A DNA stretch of 64,000 nt from Tumebacillus_A lipolyticus (lineage in GTDB: Bacteria; Bacillota; Bacilli; Tumebacillales; Tumebacillaceae), in the NCBI RefSeq assembly GCF_042682745.1, contig NZ_JBHUIO010000005.1:620001-684000 (forward strand), written 5' to 3'. Both the position numbers and the translations under genes were made by a program. Each line of letters opens with the position of its first letter. Within the stretch, counting starts at the first letter, position 1. Below, one piece after another: positions 54,901 to 61,133 of this stretch. The notes below the pieces were generated by a model, which was not told the origin of the DNA, searched no databases, and was given only the letters and a program-made list of their open reading frames with translations.

Positions 54901-57433
54901 CCGTCAGCTCAGGACGGTTCAGATACCCGCGCGCCACGCCTGCGCCGCCGATGTAAAGCTCCCCGACCGCGCCGATCGGCACGCGATTCAGATGCTTGTC
55001 CAGCACATAGAGCTGCGTGTTGGCGATCGGTCGACCGATCGGAATCGATCCTGACAGCGTATCTCCCGCCTGCACCTCGTACACACAGCAGCCGACGACC
55101 GTCTCCGTCGGACCGTATTCGTTGAACAAACGCAGCTCCGGGGCGTGCTCACGCCACCACTGGAGGTGTTCGGCCAGCAAATTTTCACCGCCGATGACAA
55201 AAGACGCGGTGCAACCGGCCGCCTCGTGCTCTGCCAGCTGATGCTCAAGCAGGTGCAGATGGGCGGGGGTCAGCTTGACTAGGCTAAAGCCACCCTCGGT
55301 TCGCAACAGGTCGCCGAGCGCTTCCACATCTGCCTCCTCGGGGAGCAAAACCACCTTTTTCCCGCTCAGCAGCGGCAGGAACAGGCCGGTCACCGTCAAG
55401 TCGAACGCTAGCGAAGAGTGCACGGGCGCACCGTGGCCGTCAGCAACAGGGTACTGCGCTCTGCTCCAGAGCAGATAGTTGACCAGACCGCGGTGCTCGA
55501 TCAGCGTGCCTTTCGGTGTGCCTGTCGAGCCGGAAGTGTAGATCACATAGCACAGGCTGTCCGGCGTTGCCGTGCATGCCAAGTTCTCCGCGCTCTCCAG
55601 CTCGATCCGCTCCCACTCCGCATCGAACAGCACCCGCTGCGCCTTCGACTGCGGCAGGCGTTGCGCCAGCCGCTCCTGCGTCAACAGAAGCGGCGCGTTC
55701 GCATCTTCCAACAGGAACGCCACGCGCTCTTCTGGGTAGGACGGGTCGATCGGCACATACGCGCCGCCCGCTTTCAAGACGGCCAGCAAAGCGATGACCA
55801 GCTCGGCGGAGCGCTCCATGCAGAGGCCGACCAGCACGTCCGGGCCGACGCCGAGCTGCCGCAGATAGCGTGCCGCTCTGTTTGCCCGCCCGTTCAGCTC
55901 CGCGTATGTCCACTGTTCTCCGTCCGCTTGCAGCGCCACCGCGTCCGGCGTGCTTGCCGCTTGCTCCTCGAACAGCTGATGAGCACATCGATCTGCTGGA
56001 TGATCTGCCGCCATGCGGTTCCATCCGTCCAGCAACCGCAGATCTTCCTCTGTCAAAAGCGGAAGTTCGGACAGGCGCAGCTCCGGTCGCTCCGCAGCGC
56101 TTTGCACCAAGCGCTCAAAATGACGTGCCATCCGCTCCACCGTCGCCCGCTCAAACAGATCGGTGTTAAATTCCAGCTGCCCCTTGAATTGCCCATCCTC
56201 TTCCACCAACGACAGCGTCAAATCATTTTTGGCGGTGCCGCGCTCCACCTGCAACCAATCGATCGTCAATCCGGCCAGCTGCAGATTGGACAGCGGCGCC
56301 GTCTCCAGCACGAACATCGCCTGGAACAGCGGCGAGTAGCTCATGTTGCGCTCCGGCCGCAGCTCCTCGACGATCCTTTCAAACGGCACTTCCGAATGCG
56401 CGTAGGCATCGAACGCCGTCTTGCCCATCTGCTGCACCAGCTCGCGGAAACTGGGGTTGTCCGCACAGTTGGCGCGCAGCACGATGTTGTTGACGAAGAA
56501 GCCGATCAGCCCATCCACCTCTTCCAGATCGCGGTTGGCAACTGGTGAGCCGACCAGAATCTCATCCTGTCCTGTGTATCGATAGAGCAGTGCGTCAAAC
56601 GCCGCCAACAGCAGGACAAACGGTGTGACCCCTTCGTTTCGGCTCCCCTCATGGACCGCTTGTGTGACATGCGAGGACAGCTCGACCGTCACCGTCGCGC
56701 CGCGATAGGTCTGCTCACTGGGACGCGAGCGGTCAAACGGCAACTGCAACACCGGCAGATCGCCCGCCAACTGCCGCTTCCAATAGTCCAGCTGCTCCTC
56801 CAGCACCTCCCCCTGCATCCATTCGCGCTGATAGTGGGCAAAGTCTGCATACTGAATCGGCAGCTCCGGCAGCGGCGAAGGCTGCCCACCGCGAAACGCT
56901 GCATACAGCGCTGCCAGCTCTTGAATCAGCACCATCACCGACCAACCGTCCGAAATGATATGGTGCATGTTGAGGATCAGCACATGATCCTCAGCTGCCA
57001 GCTTCAGCAAGCGAGCGCGAAGCAGCGGCCCTTGTGCCAGATCGAACGCGTGCTGCGCCTCCGCTTCTGCCAGATCTTTTGCCTGCTGTTCGCGCACCGC
57101 TTCTGGCAACCCTTGCAGATCGACGATCGGCAAGACGAACGGCTGCTCGCTGCGAACCACCTGCAACAGCTGATCCTGTTGAAAAGAAAAAGTGGTGCGC
57201 AAGCTCTCGTGCCGGTTGACGATCTCCGCAAAGCTCTGCTCAAAGGCGGCAACATCAAGTTCCCCGCGAAGGCGTAAGGCGGCTGGCATGTTGTAGATTG
57301 TGTTGTGCGGTGTCAGTTGGTCAAGAAACCACAGCCGTTGCTGCGAAAAGGATGCGGGGAACGCGTAGACTTCAACAGCGCTTCCCTTGTTCTGCTGTTC
57401 GGCTTGGCTGACTTGTTCGGTAGTTGATTTCAT
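42110..57433 (-). CDS. Four-module non-ribosomal peptide synthetase with terminal thioesterase
   Basis: A 5107-residue NRPS. Approximate domains: C 20-460, A 480-975, T about 1000-1068 (LGGHS near 1030); C 1085-1530, A 1545-2560 with a methyltransferase inserted at about 2040-2280, T near 2600; C 2650-3100, A 3120-3640, T near 3695; C 3760-4215, A 4235-4720, T near 4780; TE 4830-5107. All four C domains keep HHxxxDGWS. There are no epimerase or heterocyclisation domains. Specificity codes read by aligning to GrsA: A1 DLTKVGEVGK (Asn-like), A2 DLYNMSLIWK (Cys), A3 DAHFMAQVVK and A4 DAFFFALVCK (both unassigned, hydrophobic). The last residue of each code is the assumed Lys. The first C domain means that an acyl group or upstream peptide is expected on residue 1. 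AAGGAGG lies seven bases before the ATG. No PPTase or regulator is adjacent. Confidence 0.93.
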   Translation of the reverse strand: MKSTTEQVSQAEQQNKGSAVEVYAFPASFSQQRLWFLDQLTPHNTIYNMPAALRLRGELDVAAFEQSFAEIVNRHESLRTTFSFQQDQLLQVVRSEQPFVLPIVDLQGLPEAVREQQAKDLAEAEAQHAFDLAQGPLLRARLLKLAAEDHVLILNMHHIISDGWSVMVLIQELAALYAAFRGGQPSPLPELPIQYADFAHYQREWMQGEVLEEQLDYWKRQLAGDLPVLQLPFDRSRPSEQTYRGATVTVELSSHVTQAVHEGSRNEGVTPFVLLLAAFDALLYRYTGQDEILVGSPVANRDLEEVDGLIGFFVNNIVLRANCADNPSFRELVQQMGKTAFDAYAHSEVPFERIVEELRPERNMSYSPLFQAMFVLETAPLSNLQLAGLTIDWLQVERGTAKNDLTLSLVEEDGQFKGQLEFNTDLFERATVERMARHFERLVQSAAERPELRLSELPLLTEEDLRLLDGWNRMAADHPADRCAHQLFEEQAASTPDAVALQADGEQWTYAELNGRANRAARYLRQLGVGPDVLVGLCMERSAELVIALLAVLKAGGAYVPIDPSYPEERVAFLLEDANAPLLLTQERLAQRLPQSKAQRVLFDAEWERIELESAENLACTATPDSLCYVIYTSGSTGTPKGTLIEHRGLVNYLLWSRAQYPVADGHGAPVHSSLAFDLTVTGLFLPLLSGKKVVLLPEEADVEALGDLLRTEGGFSLVKLTPAHLHLLEHQLAEHEAAGCTASFVIGGENLLAEHLQWWREHAPELRLFNEYGPTETVVGCCVYEVQAGDTLSGSIPIGRPIANTQLYVLDKHLNRVPIGAVGELYIGGAGVARGYLNRPELTAERFLANPFANEEHAGDGVADRLYKTGDLARYRADGTLEYRGRIDHQVKVRGYRIEPGEIEAALAAQAEVQEAVVVARGDTGDGQVLVAYVVAKPERVLSVADMRAALVSKLPSYMIPTFFVEMGALPLTHNGKVDLRALPKPDGTREVDNVFVAPRTETEQRVASMFSEVLGVAEVGVQDSFFDLGGHSLLATQLMSRIRNGFGVELPLRLLFAEASTVEKLAQQIERQVREASAGQGETAQIRPMPRAGKLPLSFAQQRLWFIDRFEPGSSLYNIPMGVRLRGTLQVAALRQALQEIVNRHEVLRTSFALVDGEPVQVIAPESVLLLPFADLRDIPEADREAQAMRLVLEEAGAPFDLEKGSLVRAKLLQLTEEEHILLVTIHHIAADGWSMGVLIQEFSALYTAFVQEQPSPLQPLSIQYADFAQWQRDWLQGEVLDQQLGYWKRQLGGDLPMLQLPTDRPRPAVQTFEGATLKFKLPPAVTDSLAAYSKQQGVTFYMTLLAAFNTLLYRYTGQEDLLVGSPIANRNRSEIEHLIGFFVNSLVHRNDLSGNPTFAELLNRVSQVTLDAYAHQDLPFERLVEEIQPERSLSYNPLFQVVFVLQNAPMDALALPGLELHAVEADNDANVDFTLFLNNTSKFDLTLYIVEEADGFVGRFEYNSDLFEATTIERMSGHYLTLLESIVDNPAQKIAELPMLTQLEQERMALWNDTDGEVSDELLHTLFDKQAAKTPERTAIVSVAGTMSYAELDRRANRVAHLLRDLGAQPNRLVAVAMEKGWEQVVAVLGILRAGAAYLPIDPTLPQDRIWHLLKQGEVEVVLNQSWVDERLAWPDHVQRLAVDGDQMASYADTPLTTVQGKRDIAYVIFTSGSTGLPKGVVIDHQGAVNTCLDINERFGVTEEDRVLALSSLSFDLSVYDLFGTLAVGGTVVIPDTSKQGDPAYWTELVEQERITIWNSAPALAKILVEHVRETGKSLSQSLRLVMMSGDWIPLTLPVHLKQLVPSIETYSLGGATEASIWSILYPIREIDPAWKSIPYGRPMKNQQFYILNDAFEPCPIGVAGDLYIGGIGLALGYWRDEEKTNASFITHPRTGLRLYRTGDQGRYMADGNIEFIGRVDNQVKVRGFRIELGEIEAVLDQHQSVLESVVLARPDARGDKQLVAYVVQQEAREVSVEQEEEQKQERLEQWELVFDETYSQPLLTDDPTLHIAGWNSTFDGEMIPADEMRIWVERTVERIQDLKPQRVLEIGCGTGMLLYRIAPDCEQYVGIDLSQKALAMIEAHLPRLGLANTVELVHGKAAESVELMETAAFDTVVINSVLQYFPSVDYLLQVIEEALRVLKPGGHLFLGDVRQYALLEVFHAAVQLHQAPDSMSKKELVQKWEASLVQEKELTLDPAFFEALMVEWPQITGVEVQLKRGYEDNELTGYRYDVVLTVGESENSSDLFPAKSIRAEQSAVSPTASASEADQPTGSTAPVAVAAQSQEEKVVHSIRWQEADRSVTDVREYLVEQAPQALLLQGILNERLTAHVQALEWLKRSEGPETVGAFRAQQAELMETHALTAVDGQMALHPEAFFTLEEELPYAVRIDWQRGAVDGSYNVLFTRLPQACTGDVSAEVREHSTASLTCWGEAELIPLSALHVGVGAERQPWNAYANEPLQSKQEARWIAQLRSHVKSKLPPYMVPSAFVVLDAFPITANGKIDRQALPEPELKRSELDRPYVAPRTELEKRVSAILADVLQIERVGVHDNFFELGGHSLLATQAVSRIATACQVQLQLRTFFEAPSVAGLAEHIAAEQQSGMQLPPLLPVARTEEQAQSMPLSFSQERLWFLDQFQPESSVYNISDAVRLSGRLHLAALEASVNAVVARHEALRTAFRVVDDKPVQAIAPQLNLQLTVIDLRGMQTDEQERETVRLAKEEAQTPFDLATGPLLRLTLLQLADAEHVLLLTMHHIISDGWSMGILIGELITGYEASLQDDRTAPAWPELAVQFADYALWQRDWMQGAALEEQLAYWRQQLGNNPPVLQLPTDRPRPAVQTYRGASERFVLSAELTAALNRISQAEGATLFMTLLSTFQTLLYRYSGQEDILVGTPIANRTRLEIESLIGFFVNTLVMRAQLSPEMSWRELLQQTRETALQAYAHQDLPFEKVVEELQPERSLSHSPLFQVMFVLQNAPMERMEATDLTLTPLAISDTATAKFDLLLSMTEMEHGLQGLLEYNTDLFNASTIGRLLNHFTSLLQGIAEDPTAKLVQLPLLTAAESEQLLKAWNDTDVTFADGELCVHKPVERQAALTPDEIAVICGEEQLTYRELNERANIAAHRLQALGVAPNTPVGLCTDRSLATVVGMLAILKAGGVYVALDPTYPADRLAFMLEDTDLAVLVTRPHLVDILPAHGAAIVALDEKGRLTSASDLSKAAESRQAENVTLAIDDAHTANPTSAVRPVDLCFILFTSGSTGRPKGVAMAHAPMTNLIAWQLAEWEFEPARTMQFASINFDASFHEIFSTLSSGGTLVIASDEVRRNSLALLRFLVEQAVERAFLPFVALHHLAEIGAQEEIVPTRLRQIMTAGEQLQITRHIVSWFQRMDGVTLSNQYGPTESHVVTFHTLTGDPSAWPALPPIGRPIANTKLYILDRAHQPVPIGVPGELFIGGVVLADGYYGRPELTAERFIQNPLSAEAATAPRLYRSGDSVRYLEDGSIEYLGRVDNQVKIRGFRVELGEVEAVLRQHPSVNIAAVIARDDVLKTKALVAYVQPEPGAHLEARELREYLQAKLPEFMVPAVYSLMEALPLSPNGKVDRRSLPAPDLSAELTEAHAAPRSAMEARLSAMFAEVLGREQVGIRDSFFELGGHSLLATQLISRLRSAFGVEVPLQALFHTPTVDMLAERIVELQAQPIGIEAPPIVPVARERVENCAQASEEEAAGESATTDVSAEKAPVSFAQQRLWFMDQLQANNHAYNMFSAQRICGRLDADVLKRCFQSIVSRHEALRTTFSQTDGQPYQMIRAELELPLSIIDLQHLSAQERTAEAHRLAVAEATQPFDLSEGPLIRTSLLRIGQEEHLLLLNMHHIVADGWSTDVLIRELLTLYAAYSEGVEPELLPLPIQYADFAAWQRSWLQGDVLDKQLSYWKQQLGGDLPTLQLPTDRPRPAMQSNRGSTQKFYVPQALSQDLLELSRKEGATLFMTLLAAFNTLLHRYAEQEDIIVGSPIAGRNREEIEGLIGFFINTLALRTDLSGNPSFRDLLKRVRGVTLGAYAHQDLPLEQLIEELDLERDLSRSNPLFQVMFVLQNVRLTELKAAGMQLEPYQVESDAAKFDLTLQMTETEAGMVGEFEYNTDLFDSATITRMIEHFQVLLAGIATDPDAEIGLLPILPAAERATLLGEWAATYRDFPQELLTHQLVEQHAAQTPEAVAVQDAEGNRITYGELNRRANRLAHRLQKLGVGPELTVGVCMERSIENLVALLGVLKAGGAYVPIDPSYPGDRIRYMLDNSDAVVLLAHDRTLDKLPEHSLPSLLLDEAEELLAAESDENLANTASPTNLAYIIYTSGSTGLPKGVQTEHRNLRNLVSWYHPQYDVQPDSRFTYLAGVAFDATIFEIWTCLTSGGCLHIPDEDTRLLPERLRDFLLERQITHCFLPTPLAEGILSVDWPQEARLQYLFSAGDRLRHYPAPGLPFALYNLYGPSEATVCTTSAPVAPFAEGAPQLPTIGRPVPNAEVYLLDKQMQPVPIGVPGEMYIGGISLARGYRNRDDLTAASFLPHPFQPGQRVYKTGDRARYLQDGQIEFLGRNDFQVKVRGFRIELGEIETVIAKHPGVKEALVIAAQDRDGGNRLIAYLVPEADQSALLIGELRSAIKAQLPDYMMPSAFVQLEAMPLTPNGKIDRKALPAPESFASERETPFLPPRNSTEMALVRLWEDLLNTSPIGVKDNFFDLGGHSLLAVKLMAEVEKRFGRDLPVSVLFQGGTIEHLSAVISEESNEPKSPIITMQPHGTRLPFFCIHAGTGGILQYMELARTLGADQPFYGIQAPGLEDESEPHAEIGAMAEHYLQEIKKIQPEGPYVLGGWCVGGAISFEIAKLLQQQGEEAVFVAIMDTNVPNAEAGEQELPDKLFAIEFAKMMLPHVDEQTEAMLEALAQLSLEECLGALLQHGKVAEIVPPDLTLPKFARMLNVFKKTKTAFDRYRPTPGSGTIAMFMAAEKSPSLPDATPYWLDLIEGGADVHEIPGDHNSMLEAPNVQVLADRLNLYLDPINERHLAAQED
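50590..51320 (-). other. Methyltransferase domain inside the second adenylation domain
   Basis: A SAM-binding fold, with VLEIGCGTGMLLYRI as motif I and YVGIDLSQKAL next, lies between core motifs A8 (GRVDNQVKVRGFRIELGEIE) and A10 (NGKIDRQ). This is the usual place of N-methyltransferases in NRPS; some siderophore Cys modules carry related inserts. Confidence 0.85.
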
Positions 57434-57630
57434 GGGACTGCCTCCTTAACTCAACGTCATGTTTTCATAAAAGCTGTGATAGCAGGGTAGAAACACCTTG
57501 TGAACTCAACAAATACTTGGGCCCAGCTCGTTACTTCACACGATGAAAAAAGCTGCATGGGCTGACTCGCACGGGTAAACATTCGAGCGCGGAGGTCTGG
57601 CTTTATGAGAACGGCCACATGTGGACATAC

Positions 57631-57683
57631 AAAAAAAGCCTAGCCGCCCTCCGAGCAAGGCCAAAAGGCAAGTCTTCTCGGCT
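57631..57683 (-). terminator. Terminator-like hairpin in the NRPS leader
   Basis: On the minus strand CCGAGAAG and CTTGCTCGG flank GCC-TTTT-GGC, or alternatively AGCCG pairs with CGGCT, and GGCTTTTTTTG follows. It lies about 200 bases upstream of the NRPS start with no gene before it on this strand, which suggests attenuation. Confidence 0.5.
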
Positions 57684-58166
57684 GATCGACAGCTCTTCTT
57701 CTGAGCAGCTCGGCAGTTCTCACCGCCCTACACGATATGCAAACCATAGATTCAACCTCCCCCACCCCAGCAATTGATCCGACTCTGTAGGCACCGCCAG
57801 TCAACTGTTGAAGCAATACAATATAAGAAACAAAGTCAATATTAGAAAGAAAATTAATTAGATTCGTAATCAATAGAAAATTCGTCACGAAACAAGAAAA
57901 TACCTTTTATTTTTTATGTATTTTTACGCTACATAAAAATATAATTGTAGTATTTCAAGTGATTTACTTGACATTCAGATCAATAAAATCAATATTTTGG
58001 TCAAGAATACTCCAGCAATCATAAATGTTTGGAATGAATATTCTTTTAATGTTCTTCTAGGAAGTGTAATCTTACGCGCCGGAAGCTCTAGCTCGCACTC
58101 GCGGCACTCGTATACGGTAAGCGCCTCCTTAACCACGTTGGGATAATATGCCTTTTAAGGATAAGA

Positions 58167-58175
58167 TGGTATAAT
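58167..58175 (+). promoter_or_regulatory. Extended -10 promoter of the membrane-protein gene
   Basis: TGGTATAAT, an extended -10 element, lies 50 bases before the start codon; the -35 region is poor. Confidence 0.55.
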
Positions 58176-58226
58176 TGAAGAGGAGATCATCGGGATCAAC
58201 GCCCGAAGATTAAGGAGGCGGAACAT

Positions 58227-58877
58227 TTGGATTTTATCCTAGATCATAAGTGGGTATTTTTTGTGCTCGCAGAGGTCATCTTTTGGATCTCGATCTTGAC
58301 CTTTTTTACACTGCGTTACTGGTTCAAGCTGAACAAGCTCAGCCTGGTCTTCATCGCCCTTTTCCTCCTCAACGACCTGTGGATTGCGGCGCTCGGGTTC
58401 ATGGACTACACCAGGACGGGAGAGATTTCAAGCTACCAAGTGGTCATTCTGATCGCGATCGTCTACGCTTTCACCTATGGCAAATCTGACTTCCGAAAAC
58501 TCGATGCATTCATCCAGAAGAAGGTGGCAAAGTTCAAGGGCGAATCGATCCCCGCATTCGAGCAACCTCGCGAGCTTTACGGCTATGCGTACGCCATAAA
58601 AGAATGGAAACAGTTCCTCGGGCATCTGTTGATCTACGCGCTCGCCCATGTCGCGATGCTGCTGATGTTCGGCTCCTCACAACAGATGGCAGACATCGAT
58701 TCGTTGAACACCCTCTTCACCATGTGGTTTGCGGAGAATCAAGCGCTGTTTCCTTTCGACCATCCAGATGCGAACAACATCAGCCGAATCTGGAGCATCG
58801 TGCTGGCGATCGATGCGGTGATCACCCTGTCCTACACGATCTTTCCGAAAGCGGAGAAGAAAAAGATCGCCGCATAG
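58227..58877 (+). CDS. Integral membrane protein of unknown function
   Basis: A 216-residue protein with about six hydrophobic segments (near residues 10-30, 38-58, 70-85, 130-148 and 188-205 are clearest) and a basic cytoplasmic loop (SDFRKLDAFIQKKVAKFKGE). It starts with TTG after AAGGAGGCGG. It is a single-gene unit between its own promoter and a terminator. No family was recognised, and no enzyme motif is visible. Confidence 0.75.
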   Translation: MDFILDHKWVFFVLAEVIFWISILTFFTLRYWFKLNKLSLVFIALFLLNDLWIAALGFMDYTRTGEISSYQVVILIAIVYAFTYGKSDFRKLDAFIQKKVAKFKGESIPAFEQPRELYGYAYAIKEWKQFLGHLLIYALAHVAMLLMFGSSQQMADIDSLNTLFTMWFAENQALFPFDHPDANNISRIWSIVLAIDAVITLSYTIFPKAEKKKIAA

Positions 58878-58913
58878 AACCTCAAGATTATGAAACAGCA
58901 GGCCGATCGAGCA

Positions 58914-58947
58914 AAAAAACGCTGAGTCCTCAGACCCAGCGTTTTTC
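58914..58947. terminator. Bidirectional terminator
   Basis: AAAAAACGCTG and CAGCGTTTTT flank a 12-base loop. It can end the membrane-protein gene and, in the other direction, the HAD phosphatase transcript. Confidence 0.85.
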
Positions 58948-59099
58948 TGCTTCTTTATTTTGAAGATCCGCCCGTTCAACCATTTCCCCGATGCGCATTT
59001 CGATGCAAACCGCCCTCTCGCTCGTTCGAGAGCTTTTCGATAGGGAAGCAGGTATTCGAACTTCTCAAATAGCGTGCTACTTCTCGATTCACCAGGGAC

Positions 59100-59816
59100 T
59101 CATAAACGAACAGCTTCTGCCCTGCTTTCAACACGCAGAATTCGATACAGCTGATCAAGCGTTTGGATTTCATATGTTGGAACAATTCCGCTGTCATTCG
59201 CTTTCCGATCCGGATTGAACCAGCATGTATCCAGTCCTGCAAGCTGTCCACCTTTTATATCCGCACTCAACGAGTCGCCGATGATCAAACTCCGCTCCAC
59301 AGAGAGCGCGGGAATCTGTGCGAAGACATAGTCGAAAAACTCCTTCATCGGCTTTTGAAAGCCTGTGTCCTCCGAAACAAAAATGCTTTTGAACAGCGGG
59401 TGAAGCCCCGAATTGCGCAAGCGTTTCGCCTGCGTCTTGGACACGCCGTTCGTCACAATGTAGAGGTCATACCGATCCTGCAGGTCGGTGATCAGTTCGA
59501 AGGCGCCCTCCACCAGCTGATGCCCTTCTTCCAAATAGCTCCGATACTTCTTTTCCAGTGCGGTACCATCCACCTCTTGCCCGTATTCCTTAAACAAACG
59601 AGCGAAGCGCGTATTCACCACCTCGTCTCGATCTAATTCCCCAGCTTCAAAAGACTTCCAAAGCCCGCGGTTGATCCTTTTATAATCAGCCTCGATTTCG
59701 GCTGTTAACGCGATCTTTTGCTCCTCGAACAGCAGGCGCAGGGCTGCAGTTTCTGCTGCACCAAAATCTAAGAGCGTATCATCCACATCGAAAAACAGCG
59801 CCTTGTAGTTTTTCAT
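59100..59816 (-). CDS. HAD-superfamily nucleotidase, YjjG/YfnB type
   Basis: A 238-residue HAD hydrolase with motif I FFDVDDTLLDFG (residues 8-19), motif II IVTNG, motif III Lys in TGFQKPMKEFF and motif IV IIGDSLSADIKGG. The helical cap and length match YjjG-type 5'-nucleotidases that hydrolyse non-canonical pyrimidine nucleotides. GGAGGGG lies five bases before the ATG. It follows the YdcZ-type gene by 20 bases and may be the last gene of that operon. Confidence 0.88.
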   Translation of the reverse strand: MKNYKALFFDVDDTLLDFGAAETAALRLLFEEQKIALTAEIEADYKRINRGLWKSFEAGELDRDEVVNTRFARLFKEYGQEVDGTALEKKYRSYLEEGHQLVEGAFELITDLQDRYDLYIVTNGVSKTQAKRLRNSGLHPLFKSIFVSEDTGFQKPMKEFFDYVFAQIPALSVERSLIIGDSLSADIKGGQLAGLDTCWFNPDRKANDSGIVPTYEIQTLDQLYRILRVESRAEAVRL

Positions 59817-59836
59817 CCCGACCCCTCCTATCCTTT

Positions 59837-60304
59837 CTACATCAGCTTAGACGACTGCTGGCGCTCACGTCTACCGCCCGCTTTAAAAACGACAATGCCT
59901 CCGATGATCACCAACACACCGATCAACTGCTGAAAACGAAAAGGAACCTGCTCCAGACCGAGCCAGCCTAGCAAGTCCCAGAAGAGAGCAAATCCGAGCT
60001 GTGCAGTCAAAACGATCGAGATGGCATACGTGGGCCCGAGCCGCTTGATCCCCTGCATGAGACAGGTGACCACGCCCACTCCGATCACCCCGCTGAACCA
60101 GTACCAGAGCTTCATCTTTTGCAGGTCGAATAAATGTTTCCCCTCAAAGAGCAGGCCGATCAGCAGCGACGCCACACATCCCAGCCCTAAAACGAATGCG
60201 GTTGCGGCCCACGATCCTACGCGCTGGTTCACCTTGCTGTTGAAAATCGTCTGCATACTGACCAGCGAACCTGCGAGCAACGCCAAGAACAGTCCCTGCA
60301 TCAT
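59837..60304 (-). CDS. YdcZ-family (DUF606) DMT half-transporter
   Basis: A protein of 155 residues with five predicted membrane helices: QGLFLALLAGSLVSMQTIFNSKVNQ at the start and IGVLVIIGGIVVFKAG at the end. The DUF606 half of the drug/metabolite transporter superfamily usually works as a dimer or as adjacent pairs. GGGGGG lies nine bases before the ATG at 60304; it is too close to an ATG three codons upstream. A second member lies on the other side of the Crp-type regulator. Confidence 0.82.
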   Translation of the reverse strand: MMQGLFLALLAGSLVSMQTIFNSKVNQRVGSWAATAFVLGLGCVASLLIGLLFEGKHLFDLQKMKLWYWFSGVIGVGVVTCLMQGIKRLGPTYAISIVLTAQLGFALFWDLLGWLGLEQVPFRFQQLIGVLVIIGGIVVFKAGGRRERQQSSKLM

Positions 60305-60385
60305 CGCCAGCATCCCCCCATTCGCCGCTTCTCGGTCTGATGCGCTACCTGTGCGCCTGCTTACCTGTTTCCTGAATCAATCTCT

Positions 60386-61078
60386 CTATTTGTACAGATG
60401 GTCGCTTGCCAGCGCGCGCAAACCTTCCCTGTCTTTGACCAGAAGTTCCCCTTTGGCGCGCTCGATCAGCCCTTCTGTGCAGAACTGTTGGATCACCCGA
60501 TTGAGATGCCGATAGCTGGTTCCGATCAAGTTTGCCGCATCGGTGAGACTGACCGCGTCGATCGGTCCATCCGTGTCAGATTCATCAGCGGAGGCGGACA
60601 GCAGATAGCTCGCCAGCCGCACTTCGACCGGATACATCAGGTTGAAGCTCAAAGAGTTGGACTTGATGCAAAACTTTCTCGTGATGATGTCCAACAGAAA
60701 CTGCAACAGTGGCGCATGATCGCTTCCATGCTTTTTCAACCAATGATGGTGTACCCCGATCATCTGGACAGACGATACCGCCTCGACCGTGTTCAAATAC
60801 TCAATCCCCCGCACGTACTCAATATCCCCGATCAGCTCAAGCGGTGATTTAAACGAGAGAATCAGCGTTTTGCCTTCTGCCGAAGTGTTGTAGATTTTTA
60901 TCTTCCCCTTCACCAGCACGTACAGATAGTGTGGGGTTGCCCCTTGCGAACAGATCAGCTCCCCTTGTTCAAAACCGTACAGCGACAAATGTGGCAGCAA
61001 AGCCTCGCCAAAGATCGGTTCCAACTGATGAGCATGCAAATACTGATCGAGCCGTTCACGATCTTCCATCTCTTTCAT
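60386..61078 (-). CDS. Crp/Fnr family transcriptional regulator (YeiL-like)
   Basis: A 230-residue protein with an N-terminal cyclic-nucleotide-binding-type beta-roll (about 25-140, YVLVKGKIKIYNTSAEGKTLIL) and a C-terminal winged helix (VSLTDAANLIGTSYRHLNRVIQQF, about 175-200). It lacks an Fnr-type N-terminal Cys cluster. GGAGGTGAG precedes the ATG. Lying between two YdcZ genes, it probably controls them. Confidence 0.87.
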   Translation of the reverse strand: MKEMEDRERLDQYLHAHQLEPIFGEALLPHLSLYGFEQGELICSQGATPHYLYVLVKGKIKIYNTSAEGKTLILSFKSPLELIGDIEYVRGIEYLNTVEAVSSVQMIGVHHHWLKKHGSDHAPLLQFLLDIITRKFCIKSNSLSFNLMYPVEVRLASYLLSASADESDTDGPIDAVSLTDAANLIGTSYRHLNRVIQQFCTEGLIERAKGELLVKDREGLRALASDHLYK

Positions 61079-61133
61079 CGCGCAATCTCACCTCCAGCCG
61101 TTCACCTGTCACTCATTTTCACTCGTCTAGCTA

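Larger units (their letters stand above)
57434..58226. other. Long AT-rich intergenic region upstream of the NRPS
   Basis: About 790 bases without a supported gene. From 57830 to 58060 the sequence is far more AT-rich than the flanks. TTTTTATGTA (57911-57920) and TACATAAAAA (57930-57939) form a perfect inverted repeat. CCACATGTGG (57615-57624) is a palindrome. The NRPS promoter probably lies in the AT-rich part, which would give a leader of 400 bases or more. Confidence 0.5.

Noticed and set aside
42131..56548. Many long plus-strand frames opposite the NRPS, up to 702 codons
   Set aside because: They are shadows of a GC-rich coding strand, rich in Arg, Gln and His, with no start signals or domains.
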